64,000 nt of DNA, taken from positions 3,891,260-3,955,259 of the forward strand of contig NC_053405.1 of NCBI RefSeq assembly GCF_016859285.1, given 5' to 3'. Shown piece by piece: positions 38,601 to 51,200 of the stretch (position 1 is its first letter; each line of letters starts with the position of its first letter). The stretch is from Xiphias gladius (lineage: Eukaryota > Chordata > Actinopteri > Istiophoriformes > Xiphiidae). The notes beneath the pieces were generated by a model. The model saw only the letters and a list, made by a program, of their open reading frames with translations, did not search any database and was not told where the DNA came from. Both the position numbers and the translations under genes were made by a program.

Positions 38601-40507
38601 ACTTCAAAGCCATTTTCCTCGAGGCTTTTGAATGAATTGTGATTGAATTGTTTTAACCTAACTGAGCAATATGTAATAAGCACAGGTATGATAATAATGT
38701 CAACAACTGATTGGTTAGTGTAAAAAAACAAAACAAGCAAAGGATGTCAAATGCCGCTCTTTTGTACTGATCAATCATTTAAGTCATTTGAGCGCCGTGG
38801 GTTCACACGTTTAGGGATTTGTTTGCTTTTTCCGCCTCATGCTGCTGGAACTCGAGTAACTTTGGGCTTTTGGGTGTTGAGGCAAAGACGTTTCTTCTTC
38901 ATCTCCAGACCCGATATCAGGCGAGCATTGAGTTCAGTTTTAATGAGATCACTTTGAGCAACTTGTGATGGGCTTTGCTCATTATTTTTGACATTTTATA
39001 GACTAGAAAATAAACTGATTGAAGTAATAATAATAATAATAATTTTTAAAAAATAGTATAAATCAGTTGTGTAGAATTTGTATTTAATTACAACATCTCT
39101 GATGGTATGAGCTTTACACTGAAGTGACTGTACCCTTTAGTTGTTGCACCAAAGTTTTACACGAAGTTATTTACCCAGAGGCGCTTCAGTTTCCCACCAT
39201 GATCCCTGATAAATCTAGCACAACCTCTTACGCTAACAATGTCATTAAGATAAATGCTGCGTTAGTTAGCGAGTATTTCTATGGCGATACACTCCTCAGC
39301 GTGAAACGCTTGGGTGGAATTTAGGGCTGCAGATAACGGGTACTTTTATCACCGACTAATCTGACCACTATTTATAACGTAACAGTTTGGTCTACAGAAT
39401 GTCAGAAGACAGTGAAAGACATATATCACAATTTCCCCAAACATATTCATGCTGCTTTTTTTGTCCGACTGACGGTTCTAAACTCAAAAGATATCCAATG
39501 AGAAAACCAACAGATATTTACATTTGCAGAGCTAAAACCAGGGAATTGTTGCCAGCGTTGCTGAAAAATGACTTTTTTTTTGAGGATGACTTGATTATGA
39601 ATTTCTCTTGATTGACAGATCGTTTCAGCCCTAGCGGTATTAATATGTGGTATCGGGAGCGCTGTTGGTTTTCTTCTACATGTGCAAATATATGCGGTGT
39701 GCTGGGTAGCTGAAGCGAGGGTGTGAGCATGAAGTCGTTTCTTGTGTGTTGGTACGGACGCAGCGGACGAGGCGCTGACAGAAAGACCAGGAAAAAGGTG
39801 GCTCATGAGGACATGACCTCATGGGGGCAGCACACGAACACTGTGATGAACAAACAGGCTCACCAACAGGTGCTTCGCTGAGAAGCGGGACAGGCAGCAG
39901 CAAGTACGAGATTCCCTTCCGAGCGTCGTTAGATGCATTGTAACACACGGCGTCTTTTTCTACTCACAGTGAAGGATCGCAGAGTTTGTTTCAGCTGCTG
40001 AAGCTCCAGCTCCCTCTCTCGGATTTGCTGGGCCAGATGTCTCCGTGTTCCCCCCAGAAGCCTCTGAAACGGCAACATGAAGGAGGAATAAAACCACGTG
40101 TCAGAAAAAAATACTTTCACAACAGTTGGGAGTCCATTCTTCGTTACTAGAAGCCTGCCCACCTCTCCGTCCGTCCTCTCGGGACGCACTGAGGACACAT
40201 CAAAGGTGGCGTGCTCAAAGCCCCGGTCCTCAAACAGAGGAGGAGCTGAGGGGCCCTCACTCAGCCTGACAGCGCCCAGTCTCTGCAGCATCTCTACCAG
40301 CAGGGTGTTCCTGCCCAGTGTGGGCCTGGGACTGAAGGTGGTTCTGCACTGTGGACAGCTGCAGACCTGCTGACGGTCCCAGTAGTCTGTCAGGCAGCTC
40401 ATGCAGTAGCTGTGGCCACATGGGATGGTGACTGGATCTCTGAGGAGCTCTAGACAGATGGAGCAGCTGAACTGGACCGGGTCCACGCTGAGAGGGGTCT
40501 GAGCCAT
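35617..40507 (-). CDS. RING / coiled-coil / PRY-SPRY E3 ubiquitin ligase without B-box (RNF135/TRIM-like)
   Basis: Probable E3 ligase of the TRIM superfamily; many fish relatives act in antiviral innate signalling, but the substrate here is unknown. Exons (minus): 40507-40163, 40063-39968, 38564-38331, 38221-38071, 37956-37915, 36975-36919, 36823-36585 and 35913-35617, all in phase, 486 residues. Residues 15-56 are a C3HC4 RING (CSICLELL, CGHSYCMSC, CPQC). No B-box Cys/His pattern follows; the next exons go directly to coiled coil (RERELELQQLKQTLRSF; LERRRVEVKELIRAHEKAEV). Exons 6-8 carry PRY (LDPFTAHRELSLTEGNR, YPDHPDRF) and SPRY (GRRYWEAEW, VALGLAYESIG, RIGVFLDHDAGLLCFYAV). RING-coiled coil-PRY/SPRY without B-box is the architecture of RNF135/Riplet. 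Orthology to RNF135 rather than to TRIM25/TRIM47-like fish genes is not proven. Confidence 0.9.
37173..37196 (+). repeat. Three perfect 8-bp tandem units (ATTCCAGT)
   Basis: Short tandem octamer in an intron of the TRIM-like gene, between its exons 5 and 6. No function seen. Confidence 0.85.
38740..39020 (-). repeat. Minus-strand copy of the dispersed repeat
   Basis: In the intron between exons 2 and 3 of the TRIM-like gene. Has 'gggcttttgggtgttgagg' and 'gacattttatagactagaaa', and lies head-to-head with the copy at 39320. Confidence 0.55.
39320..39625 (+). repeat. Plus-strand copy of the dispersed repeat
   Basis: Begins 'agggctgcagataacggg', contains 'tctacagaatgtcagaaga' and 'gcagagctaaaaccaggga', and ends 'attgacagatcgtttcagcc'. 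The opposite orientation to the 38740 copy makes an inverted pair. Confidence 0.65.
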
Positions 40508-41518
40508 GGCAGCTGGGGGAAACCGGACACAGGGACGGACGATAAGACTTTAGGAAAGCGAGTGACTGCTCAGGACTGCACAGAGACGCGGGACGAAACG
40601 CGACCTTCAGTGTGCAGACGATGCATCTCGGTGAGAATCTGTGAACGTAAACAAAATTCTTTTCGGCCAAAAAAAAAAAAAAAATCTTGAATGAATCTTT
40701 TTTTTCCCAAGGTCAAGTGTGAACTTTCATTTTTACTGTTAAACTGTTTGTCACATTTGCACACTGCTATTGTTACTTTGACAGTATCAGCCATTACCAT
40801 TGATATTATTATTAAAATGGTTGCTTAAATAAAAGAATACTGTACAATAGTTTACAGCTTCTGCAGGTAACTTACACTGTTACACGATCACGCAGCGGTC
40901 GGTTTGGGCAGTGGGACACCTGCATAACAGAGACACCTGTACATACGTTGCGAAGTTTATCTGATTTATTTAACGTTTTTGATCCGTTCCCAAAGTCTGT
41001 CGTGGTCTGGGATGCGGTTTCGTTGCTTTACCAACGCGCAGGGATGAAATGTTGACCCCGGAACTCGAGACCGAGTCAAGTGTCTGCGAACAGACTCGCA
41101 CACGTTGGTGAGTTTGTTTTTTTTTTTGTTTTGGTTTGGTGAGTGGTGTAAATATTCTGACTTGCAGCTAATTGAATTACAAAAAACCAAAAAGACCGAA
41201 CCAAAACAGAACAAGACACCGGTATGGTCCTTTAAGGCGATCAAAGTTTAGGGTTTTCTGCATATTTTCTCCGTGTGGTCGAACAGTTAAAAAAGAAAAA
41301 GGATTTTAGACTTTTCTCACGACGAGCAGTGGCCGAAAATAAGTCGAACTTTGTTTAAAGCCACCGGTGCTTGTTGTCATCTCCCGCTCCAGCTCTACGG
41401 TTAACCGGCCACTTCCTGGTCGCTTCGGCCGAAACGACGCTGAACTCGGAACAAAGCTAACGTCGCAAACCTCCTCAGGTTCTGAACGGTGCTTACTCAC
41501 CCGACATTGTTTTCTTAC

Positions 41519-41600
41519 CGGCAGCCGGAGGAACAGGAAACAGGAAACAGGAAACAGGGGCGGGACCCGGAAACGGAAAGACAACGAGGAAGAGTCAGGT
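41519..41600 (-). promoter_or_regulatory. Inferred 5' non-coding exon/promoter of the TRIM-like gene
   Basis: On the minus strand GCTGCCG|GTAAGA is a strong 5' splice site (exon end 41519) about 1 kb upstream of the RING exon. The exon contains a tandem GGAAACA heptamer run (plus strand, about 41530-41557) and GC-rich sequence. It is a plausible leader exon joined to an acceptor just before the ATG at 40507. Confidence 0.45.
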
Positions 41601-41843
41601 GTGAGTTCGACCGCCACCTGCTGGAGAAACACGGAATCACAGAGACCTGGCACAGCAGCGCGCTGTTGGCCGGTTTATCACACGCACACCGATCCCGCGA
41701 CCTCCCTCAAGAGCTGCGCACAAAAACTCTGCTTTTTATCTGGTCTGCATTTATCTGATGCAGATACCAAAACATAAGCGCAAAACATACATAAAAACAT
41801 GAAACATAAGCATATGAAATACATCACATTGTTGAGATTAACC

Positions 41844-42176
41844 CAGTGGCTCTCTACCATTTGGCTTGCGACCCCTTATACAAAGGAAAATAAAAGAAAA
41901 AGGTGTTTAGTTGGGGCCCTTTGTCACATTTCAGACCTCTGAGCTGACATTTCCCTTCTAAACTTCTCACATGGTCTCATTTACGTAACGTTTTCAATTC
42001 CGAAGAGGAACAAAAGCAACGACCGAAGAGAAGTCCCCCCCAAAAAAATGAAAACAGATTTGTGTTACAAAACCTGGATTCGTCGTCTCTCCGCTGCCGC
42101 TGATCATCTCATGACCCCTTAGATCCACCTGGCGACCCTCTGGAGGGGCCCGACCCCCAGGGTGGGACACCCGCTG
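41844..42176. mobile_element. hAT-type MITE with terminal inverted repeats
   Basis: 333 bp starting CAGTGGCTCTCTACC and ending GGTGGGACACCCGCTG, imperfect inverted ends like the CAGTGGTTCTCAACC termini of vertebrate hAT elements. The internal 'ttgcgaccccttatac' and 'ctcatgaccccttagat' blocks are typical of this group. No transposase. An 8-bp target duplication is not clear at either side. Confidence 0.75.
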
Positions 42177-43560
42177 AACAAAACCGTGTAGATAAAGTAG
42201 ATAAAACTAGTTCCGCCTTGACCAGCGACAAAAGCAAAAATCGCTGTTCACACCCTGATGCTTCAGGATCACGACTTTAGAAATGTCAGATATAGCAACA
42301 CACATTTTACTGGTACTTTTATTTTGATACCTCAAAATGGACCTTTTGTCCATGTTGGCTTTAAAAAAAAGTTGAGGTTCAAAGTTCATTCTCGACTCTG
42401 GAAACAGTAGTGGACAAAACAATTTCACCTCGAGGTCCATTTAGTGGCCGAGTGAGCGAGTGGTGCTTTGTACCTGCCTTCTAAAACTGTTGTACGTTAA
42501 TATTCTTTAACTGGCTTTTGCGTTTGAATTAACGTTGAACCACAGTTACTGATAATTTACCATAATAGTGTAAATGATTGTTCATTTTCAAAATAAACAT
42601 TTATTCTGGGTCATTGGGTCACTTTTTTTTTTTTTTGGTGTGGTGATGATTTCAGTTGCCCACTGGATGGCGCTGTTCAGCCTTCTGTGATACAACAGGC
42701 TGGGTGTCAGACGTCTCCTCGGTATTGAAGTGAAACCCATCCAACAGCATCACACCAGACAGAAACGAGAGTCGTGGTCTCTCGGCCTCTCGAAGGAAGC
42801 GGCGTATGTTGCGATAACCGGAGGGTGCGGTGAGGAGGCAGGACAGACAGCAGACGTGTCCTCCTCACACCGTCCACCTCGGAACGTGGACCCAAGACCA
42901 GCGTTTGTCTCCACCGTGACAACTTAGGACACCTCTGGATGTTCAGTCTACTGTGAAACGTCCTCTTTGGAATAAACGCTCCCGCCAGAGACGTGAAAAC
43001 ACTCCAGAGAGTAGCTGACCTCACGGAGGACTTTTAAAAACAGCTCTTAAAAAAGCGCTATGGGGGGGGGGCCACGAAAGAGACATGAACCTACTGGACA
43101 TCCCGGGTCCACAGCCCCACTAGCAGCTCTGCCAGGCTGCACCCAGGCTAAGGCCACGCCGACTGCGGCGCGCTGACGTGCTTACAATGACAAGGCTAAC
43201 GCGCTGATCTTTACCACGCGCGCGGTTTCGGTGCTAATATTTGCTACAAGACGGAACCCAAAGTACAGCCGAGGCCGACGGGGACGCGGTTTGTTCTGTA
43301 GGTGTTTAGTCACAAACCGTGTGTTGGGGAAACCTGAAACTTTCGACCTGACGATGGCACAAGGTGGAAAATCAGTGGATCGTGTCGGCGCTACATTTTT
43401 CTTTTTTATTATTATATTTTGGGGATCCATCCGATATTTGTGCGGAAATTTCACTCAAAACCGCGAACGTTAACCGGCGGCGCTAGAGGAAAAGTCTGGG
43501 ACCATCAAATTCAGGGGGATACGTTGTACAGCCACGGCGCTAGCATGGCTAAAAGCAAAC

Positions 43561-43561
<1 letters not shown>

Positions 43562-43611
<50 letters not shown>
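43562..43611 (+). repeat. (AC)n microsatellite
   Basis: About 25 uninterrupted CA units. Confidence 0.97.
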
Positions 43612-43613
<2 letters not shown>

Positions 43614-45240
43614 CCAAAAATTGAGATACCAAAATCAAGAGAAAGCCAAAGAAAATAAATGAGTGACAACGTGATTTTTTTTAAAAAGTGCTTTTATTTG
43701 ACGTGTCTGAGAAGCTGCTCCAGGGCCAACATACAACATACAGCACCTCCAGAACGTATTCAGACCCCTTCACAGCCCGGTGTGATCCATTAAAAATAAA
43801 TAAATACATAAAAAAAAAGTCCACTTTTGTCCTAAGAGCAGACAAGTACAAACAACAGGTCAGGTCTACATTTGATTTCCTCTAAAATGAAATTTTTTTT
43901 TTTTTTTTAAATGCACTCTGCTCTCTGAGAGCTGCTCCGAAGGTGTGTGAATTTATGTGAATTCATCTTTTTTATTATTTTTTTTTTTGGGAGGCACTTG
44001 AAGGAGCCGCATCTAATGGAGAGGGGGGAGAAATGTAATGTGTTTGAGTCTAATTCAGTCTTATCTTGCTTTTTTTTTTTTTAAAAGAAGTGACAAAAAA
44101 AAAAAAAAAATCATCATTTTTGCCTCAGCGGCAAAATTGAGTCCAAACAAGATGATGATTTGCACTGAAGGCAAATGAAACAATTATATCCCACTGACAG
44201 GTTTCCTTTTCTTCCCCGGAGGAAAATGAGCTTTAAAGACTCGAAACTGCATTTAATGGCTTGTTAAAATAACTTTAATAACTTTTTTGCAGCAAAGCCC
44301 CCGTGGCCTTTTCAGTGCACAGACGCAGCTGATGTTGCCGCAGTTAACAGCCCGTCTGCCCGGGAGTCCCGCCACTCCCATCCTGTTTCAGAGGGCGCTC
44401 TTTGGCAGCCTCCTCCCACAAACGGAGGCCCCGTGTGGGCTTTGAGAGGCCGCATCAGCCCCCTGGAAGACAGATGGATGGATGTGGTAAAAAGAGAGGA
44501 TCTACTGTGAGGTAGACGTGCACAGCGTTGCTTCTCATAGACCAGTCTGTTGGTCGGTCGTGAGTGAACAAAAAAAAAAAAAAAACCACAAAAGTCAAAG
44601 CCAGGCAGGGCCAGACACTGGGCTGTGAGAGACAGGAGCAATTACTGTCTGAGACGTCATCGGCCCCCCGAGAGAGGGAGGCAGGCAGAGGGGAGGGGAG
44701 CAGGAAGGAGAAGGATAATAAAGGAAAAGAAGGAAAACCACAAGGGACCCCTCAACTTCCTTTTGATCTGAGCAAAGGGGGAAGTAGAGGAGAAGACAAA
44801 ACCACACACTTTCTCTCTTAAATTCCGTAACTTTCGCCCTTTAAAGGTGGCACATGTTGGCGGGAGATTCCTTGGAACAAGGCCCCCGGTGGCCTCTGTC
44901 CCATGGCCAGCGGTGGCCTTTTAACCACGACGGGTGCTTTGTCCCATTTCAGGGGGGTGGTCTCCTCAAAAACATGCAACCCCCGGAGAGGCTAGCGGGC
45001 TAGACGTACAGCCCCGCCTCAAACGAGACCACCCGCAGATCCACCAGCCGGAAGCCGGACGGTTTTGCTCTTTCCCTTCAGAAGTCGAAGATCTTGAAAG
45101 CGCCGGCACAGAGTCGTGCGCCGTCAGCCGGCGGCGGCAGCAGCCTCGATGGTTGGGTTTTAGTTCTGCTGTCGTGCATGAAGCTGTTTTGAGCCTCTGC
45201 GGTGGCAGATTGGCTCAACAGAGTCCTCTCGGGTTGCCTG

Positions 45241-45249
<9 letters not shown>

Positions 45250-45323
<74 letters not shown>
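45250..45323 (+). repeat. (AC)n microsatellite preceded by (TC)n
   Basis: About 37 AC units after a TCTCTCTCTC lead-in. Confidence 0.97.
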
Positions 45324-45324
<1 letters not shown>

Positions 45325-45484
45325 CCGTAATCCCCCCCACTGATCAATAAACCTGATAAGAACTCCATCCCTCCAGCTGGCAGCGACTAAAGCTCTGGCA
45401 GCCACGCGGCTTCTCCCGGGAGAAGCCAGTGCGGCCTGTGAACTGAGAGAGAGTGAAAGAGAGGGAGGATGACGATCCATGCAA

Positions 45485-45486
<2 letters not shown>

Positions 45487-45520
<34 letters not shown>
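45487..45520 (+). repeat. (GT)n microsatellite
   Basis: About 17 GT units, only 165 bases from the opposite-sense (AC)n array at 45250. Together they form an inverted dinucleotide pair. Confidence 0.95.
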
Positions 45521-45522
<2 letters not shown>

Positions 45523-47515
45523 CGGGCAGAAATCCAGAAAACTTAATCTCGGGTTTCCATGCGAGGATCAATCCATCGTTCTCGACGACTCTTTCAGCCC
45601 GAAGCCGTTGTTACGGAAACTCACACCGGCCAGTAATAGCGATTTGTGCCGAGCTGACGTGCGCTCGGCGAGGACACCGGCGGTTTCCGTAGGAGAGCAG
45701 GAGAGTCCAGTCCCCGTCGGCCATCGACGTTTCATAAAAGCTTCCATCAGGACAGCGTGAGGGGGGTCACGTCGGGGCGACTTAAAACCGGTTGCACCAG
45801 ACAAACTAGACCGGCTGTTGCAGAGAGACTGGTTGGTTGCCGCCAAATGACACCTGCTCAACTGCCAGGTCGTATGTACGTAACTGAACCAGCTGACAGA
45901 GCTAATGCTAGCAACAAAAAACCCCCAAATCCAAACAACACACTGAACGTCAACCTCCTAATATTTGACTCAAGAGGAAAAGACTTAATATGGCCGACAC
46001 AGATTTAACACTGTGTATAATTAGTTGTTTTACAACTGGGACGACCTTTAGTCAAATTTCACAAAATACACAAAATACGCCAAATTAGAAAATACAGTGC
46101 CAGTGTTTTGTAATTTTGGGGGGGTCACGCTCTGGCTTTCCACCTTTAATTTGACTCGAAGCTTGACGTTCACCTCCCCATCTGGGCGAATCACGGCGTG
46201 ACTTCGCTGATACTCCGCTCTGTCCGGGTTGGCGGAGGGACGATGCCGGCTGCCTTGGGTACGTTTTTTTCACGTCGCTCTGGGAGAAACCCATCGAAGA
46301 GCTGGTCAGCAGCGGCTCTGCTCGCAGCCTGTCCCATTGCTCCGCCGATTTCTGATTGTCAGATCTCTCTCGGCTCGGTACTCGTGCTAATAACCCCGGA
46401 GAGCGGATGAGAACGTAGGGGAGCCTCACGGAGGGTCGGACGGGACCGGTCCGACTGTTTTCGGGGACTCGCAGAGAGCAAAGAGGAAGAGGGAAAACAT
46501 CTGCTGCGCTGACCTCCGTGGGTCTCTAAGCGTCACGTCTCCGGCACCTCCGACCACGCCCGACATCACCGCTAACCGCGGTTCGGGACCACGGTGATGC
46601 GGCCGAGTGCTGCGGCGCGCACGTTACGGCAGATCACAGAGCAGCCCCTTATAGTCATTGTATTTGGGGTCAAAGTTCAATTTCGATAAACCTCGGCCTA
46701 AAAACCTGCCGGGAAAAATCAGGGTGCGGCGTGTTTTTATGGCTCTCGTGACCCAACAATTATGTTTGGGATTCTGCAGAATACTTCTTCCACACACTCG
46801 ACGACTCGTTATGCACCAAGGCCTAGATTCCTTTTGTAGAAACTGAATCGATGCACCGCGTTTGAATTATTACACAGTGCCAAGACCGGTGTGTCCGAGC
46901 CGATTGGCTCTTCACACCACCGGTGTGTGGAAGCTAAAGGTAAAAAAACTGTCTCGTCCCGCGGTCGTCTCCATCCTCGGATTCTTCCTCCGTCGTATTC
47001 CCGAAGGGATTTAACTCATCTCCGCAAAGCAGTCGAAAAGGAAAAACAAAAAAACAACACAAGGCCAGTGACACGCCAAGAGGAAGGACCGGGATTTCCC
47101 GGAATTAGGACAAACACGGATGAATTAACCATCGGAGAGAGACTTCGGCTCCCGAATTCCTGCCACCGCCGTCTCTCGGCGCGGGGTTCTCTAAAAACGG
47201 CGGGGGGAGACGCACGCGGGCCCCGTCCACGCTGAGGACTGTCACAGATTTAAAAAGACGAAGAAAAAGAAAAAGTGCTAAAACCGACAAGGACTGCGGC
47301 TCCATCTAAACAGGAAGTTTGCTGACAGGGCTGAGTGGGAGGCTGGTCGCCATCGTCGCAGGAGCGAGACAAAGGGAAAGACGTAAGAGACAGGATGCGC
47401 CCAGAATAAATGATGAGAGGCTTTTTCCACAGAAGGGGGGAAAGAAAAAGTCACATTAATTTTTAAAAAGACACAAGACAAAACAAGAAGGTCAGGATTG
47501 GGTCTATTTCCAGTT

Positions 47516-48230
47516 TTTTTTTTTATTTTGTAAAAGATTACAAGAGTTATTACATCCTCACTTTAAAAAGATACAATAGGAAAATAAAAGGCAAAATCAC
47601 CGATTCATTTTGATTTTTGTAGCATATTTTCATTACATTAAAAATCAGAGAGTTCACTTAATTTGCAGCATTGTGAAGATAAAGGTCCCAGGTTTGCTCC
47701 AGCGTTCCATTTGTGCCTCGACTTGGATAAAAGCCTTCATGTGCAGCATTTAGCTTCCTTCATTCGTCGCAATTGCAGAAATCCTGTCAACTGGCTTCAC
47801 AAAGACAAAAACAAAACAAGATCCGACAACATACAAAGAGATAAATCTGATTCGGAGGCAGCTACAGAACAGTTTGCCTAAACTAGATTCTATGCTTGAA
47901 TATTAAAATAAATCACTTTCCTTCATTTGTTAGAGCAAGAACATTTGCATATTCACAGATATTGTAAAAAGAGCCACAGCATATTTCCATAAAACGTACA
48001 CCGCTGCCCCTTTCAGCAGAAAACACAAAAGAGATCTGGTTTAGTGGTTTTTACAAGGTAAAATAACAGCTTTCTAAAGCTGCTCTGATTCTCTGAAAAA
48101 GGCCTTCAGCTTCTTTTCAATGACGTTTTTGCTGAAGAAAAAAAAAAGAAATCAGGCTTTTTTCCAGACATTCGTCATATTATTGCCTTCACCTTCTCAC
48201 TCAATACAAGCAGCTTTTGTAAGTCTGATC

Positions 48231-48277
<47 letters not shown>

Positions 48278-51200
48278 CGGTTTTTGCTCAGTTAAAACCT
48301 GCTTCATCCAGGTGTGTCGCATTTATCCGGGAGCGGAGTGACAGACCGTCTTTATCCACCCGAGTCCTAAAAACAGCCTCAGCGTTGCCCACAACATCTT
48401 TCACAATCAGAGGACAGACAGATTACACAGTACAGCACTTTTTTTTCCTTTCCTCTTTAGTTCAAAGGCCATTTTTTGTTCTCACTTCCCTGATTAGTGT
48501 AAGTGACGGGGTCCTACGCGAACGCCGCGCTTTCTGCTCGGGTTCGGACAATTTTGGTCATTTCACACGAGGGATTTCTGTGTTTGTGTTTCTCTGTGCT
48601 TTTTCTCACTGGTTTAAAGTAGACGGAGCTCAGCTTTAAAAAAAAGGAAAAAAAAAGCGTACGCACCAATCAGGATTTAGCAACACATGATGGAAATTTA
48701 ACGACGGTTGGTGGGCTGTTCGCTACCGCTGCCGGTCGAATGGGATCGAACCACACCCGCACAGTCCTGGCGAAGCACGCTAGCTCCTAGTTAGAATTTT
48801 GGGTGTTGCGCTCTCGAGTTAACACCCAACACCAGCTTTAACAACAGCCAAAGCCTTTTCTCAGGAGCAGTGTTGCATTTCCAGATCTCTCTGGGCCATT
48901 TCAAGGGCCAAAGGCCAAATCTTTCGCATTCATCTTCACGACATTAATTTTCCCCGTCCCCCCGCGCCCGATCTTAAAGAGTCGATTTCCCGGACTGTTT
49001 TGTTTTCGGTCTGTTTTGTTTTCGGAGATTCCCACTGCCGAAACACCCCAGCGCAACACGATGGAGAGAAATTTTGCTTGTGCTGCTCAAAGCGCTGAAA
49101 AATGACTTCTGAGGAAAAACAAAACAAAACAAAACAAGACAAAAAACAAAACTCAACAGCAGCAAGTGCTTCAAGTTGATTCAAAGAAATACAAAAACAG
49201 TAAAAACTGTCCGTGGAGTGCTTGATAAAACAAATTTGGAAAATTATTTTTTGTAATTTGGGTGAACGGACCGACTTCATGGTTCAACTTGTGGGGGACA
49301 TCAGATGTTAGTTACAGCTTTTAAAATAAATGGGGATCTTTCAGAACACTCGTAGCATGTGAGACAAAGCCAGTGAGACGGGAGACTGAGAGCGACAAGG
49401 CCTCCTTTCTCGAGCGGAGTCCCGCTCCACATTCCTCTCATTCTGCTGGGCACGATCCGACCGCGACCACAGCCGGCTCTCTGTCCGTCTCAGTCTCTTC
49501 TGGGAATTTTTTTTTTCTTTTTCTGATGTCAGGAAATCCCTGCGAGGACAGGGTGGTCTTTTTTTTTTGCAGACCACCGGTCATTGTCAGGTCAAAGCCA
49601 ATCTCAGTCCGGTCGCGCAGATGCTCGGGTAATAGTGCTGTAAAAAAATACCGATTTCCCCCGGGATTGTGCCGAAACGACCGCCGCAGCCTGATCCTGC
49701 TCCTGCCGCAGCGACACACAGATGAGGCCGAGGCAGACCCACCGGAGATCCAGTGATCCAAAAGCAGGTTACTTTCTGGGGCCATGTGGGCTCACACTTC
49801 ATCCACCAGAACTCACCTGGCCCCGTCTCTCTCTGGTGAGTCAGAAGATTTACAACAGGGACATAAACTGCCACTGAAATGGTAGAAACGCGTTGACTTT
49901 GGTTTTCACTTTTTGATTCGTAGATGAAGTGAAGAAAAAGGAGAAAAAGCCTCTTCTGTATGATCTGCTGCGAATTATTGCTTCGCCTTACACTCAGACA
50001 GCTCTCTAAATAAAAATAAGACAAAAGCGACCTGTCTGACTGAGCCGCTAACTTGTGTCTTTGGTCTGTCCCTTAACGATCTGCTTGAATAAAACGCACC
50101 TCTTCATCTCGCCCCTCCCGTGCCCGAGAACAACTTTCCATAAGCCCGCTCCCTGACGCCCTGTCAGGTTTCCGGGGGAAGTAAAATCCACTTTCCAGTT
50201 CAGCCAGTTCAGAGAGACGCCTCCTATCCGCAGCCAACAACCGGAGGTCGTTAGCACCCGACCTCAGAGGTTCGCTCATCGAACCTAGATCGCTACATTT
50301 CGTTTGTGCTGACTAATTTTACCTGGTGCACGGGGCACAAACATCATAATATCCAGGGTTAATAGCAAGTCTTGACATATTTGCAGTGAAAAATAGCAAC
50401 TATTTTGAGAATAAAAGGAGCCAAATGAACCGCTTTTCGCAAGGATTTTACGTCCTCGTGCTTCGAAACGTTGGCCTGTGTCCTGCTGCTCAGCAGTTTA
50501 TGAGGGTCTCCTGGTGGAGGTGGCTCAGAAGACGCCTCCAGTAACAAAACGTAAGTGGAAAAGTGGTTGGAAACTGCAAAGTAGCTTCTGTTTATGTCCG
50601 GAGTTCCACAAAAGCTGCGATTTACAGCTTTAAAAAGGTCCTTTTCAGGGTCAGAGTCTTTGCCAAAGGCCAGTGCAGGGGGGGTTCTGTTAGCGCTGCG
50701 CCGACCTGCTGGACCAGAACGGGACGAGAGATGATTTAATGTGGATGAAGCGAAGGGTCAACGTGCTTCCAGTCCCGATCTAGCTCTGGCAGGAACGGCT
50801 GCTTGACATTCTGCCCCGACTGAACTGGAAGTGAACTTCCCCCAAACCTCGCCTTCTGCAACACATCCTCATTCATTCTGCCTCGCCCCGTCGTTTCCTT
50901 CCTCTCCTCCTGAGTCCGAGTTCAGTTTTCAAGCAGTTTCCCTTCATGCGGCCTTTTTACAGTAACTCTAGTTCTCATATTAGCTGCAGTTTCTAACTGG
51001 TCTTTTTTATTGTAGCAGCTTCTGTATAATATGAATTTATGACTAACTTGTAACGAAATGTCCCTTTATATGGATTAAAAATGAGATGATCTTGCAATTA
51101 TTTGCTTGAGGTTTGAACTTTTCAGGAAAAAATTATATCACTATGAAGTTCTTTCTATGCTCACCACCAATTTGACATTTGCAGCCCATTTAAAGGGATA

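Larger units (their letters stand above)
42177..47515. other. Gene-poor stretch downstream of C1orf226
   Basis: No convincing coding exon on either strand. Holds (CA)n/(GT)n arrays, long A/T homopolymers, and candidate minus-strand poly(A) signals (TTTATT at 43693 and 47522). Some or all may be 3' UTR or flank of the minus-strand C1orf226 gene. The GC-rich 46.2-47.3 kb part contains several chance open frames without recognisable domains. Confidence 0.45.

Noticed and set aside
43735-43785. 'tattcagaccccttcac' resembles termini of some fish Tc1-like elements
   Set aside because: Only about 20 bases match and no partner end or transposase is present.
44100-44290. Possible conserved non-coding element with homeodomain-like TAAT sites
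   Set aside because: No comparison available; AT-rich composition alone explains the sites.
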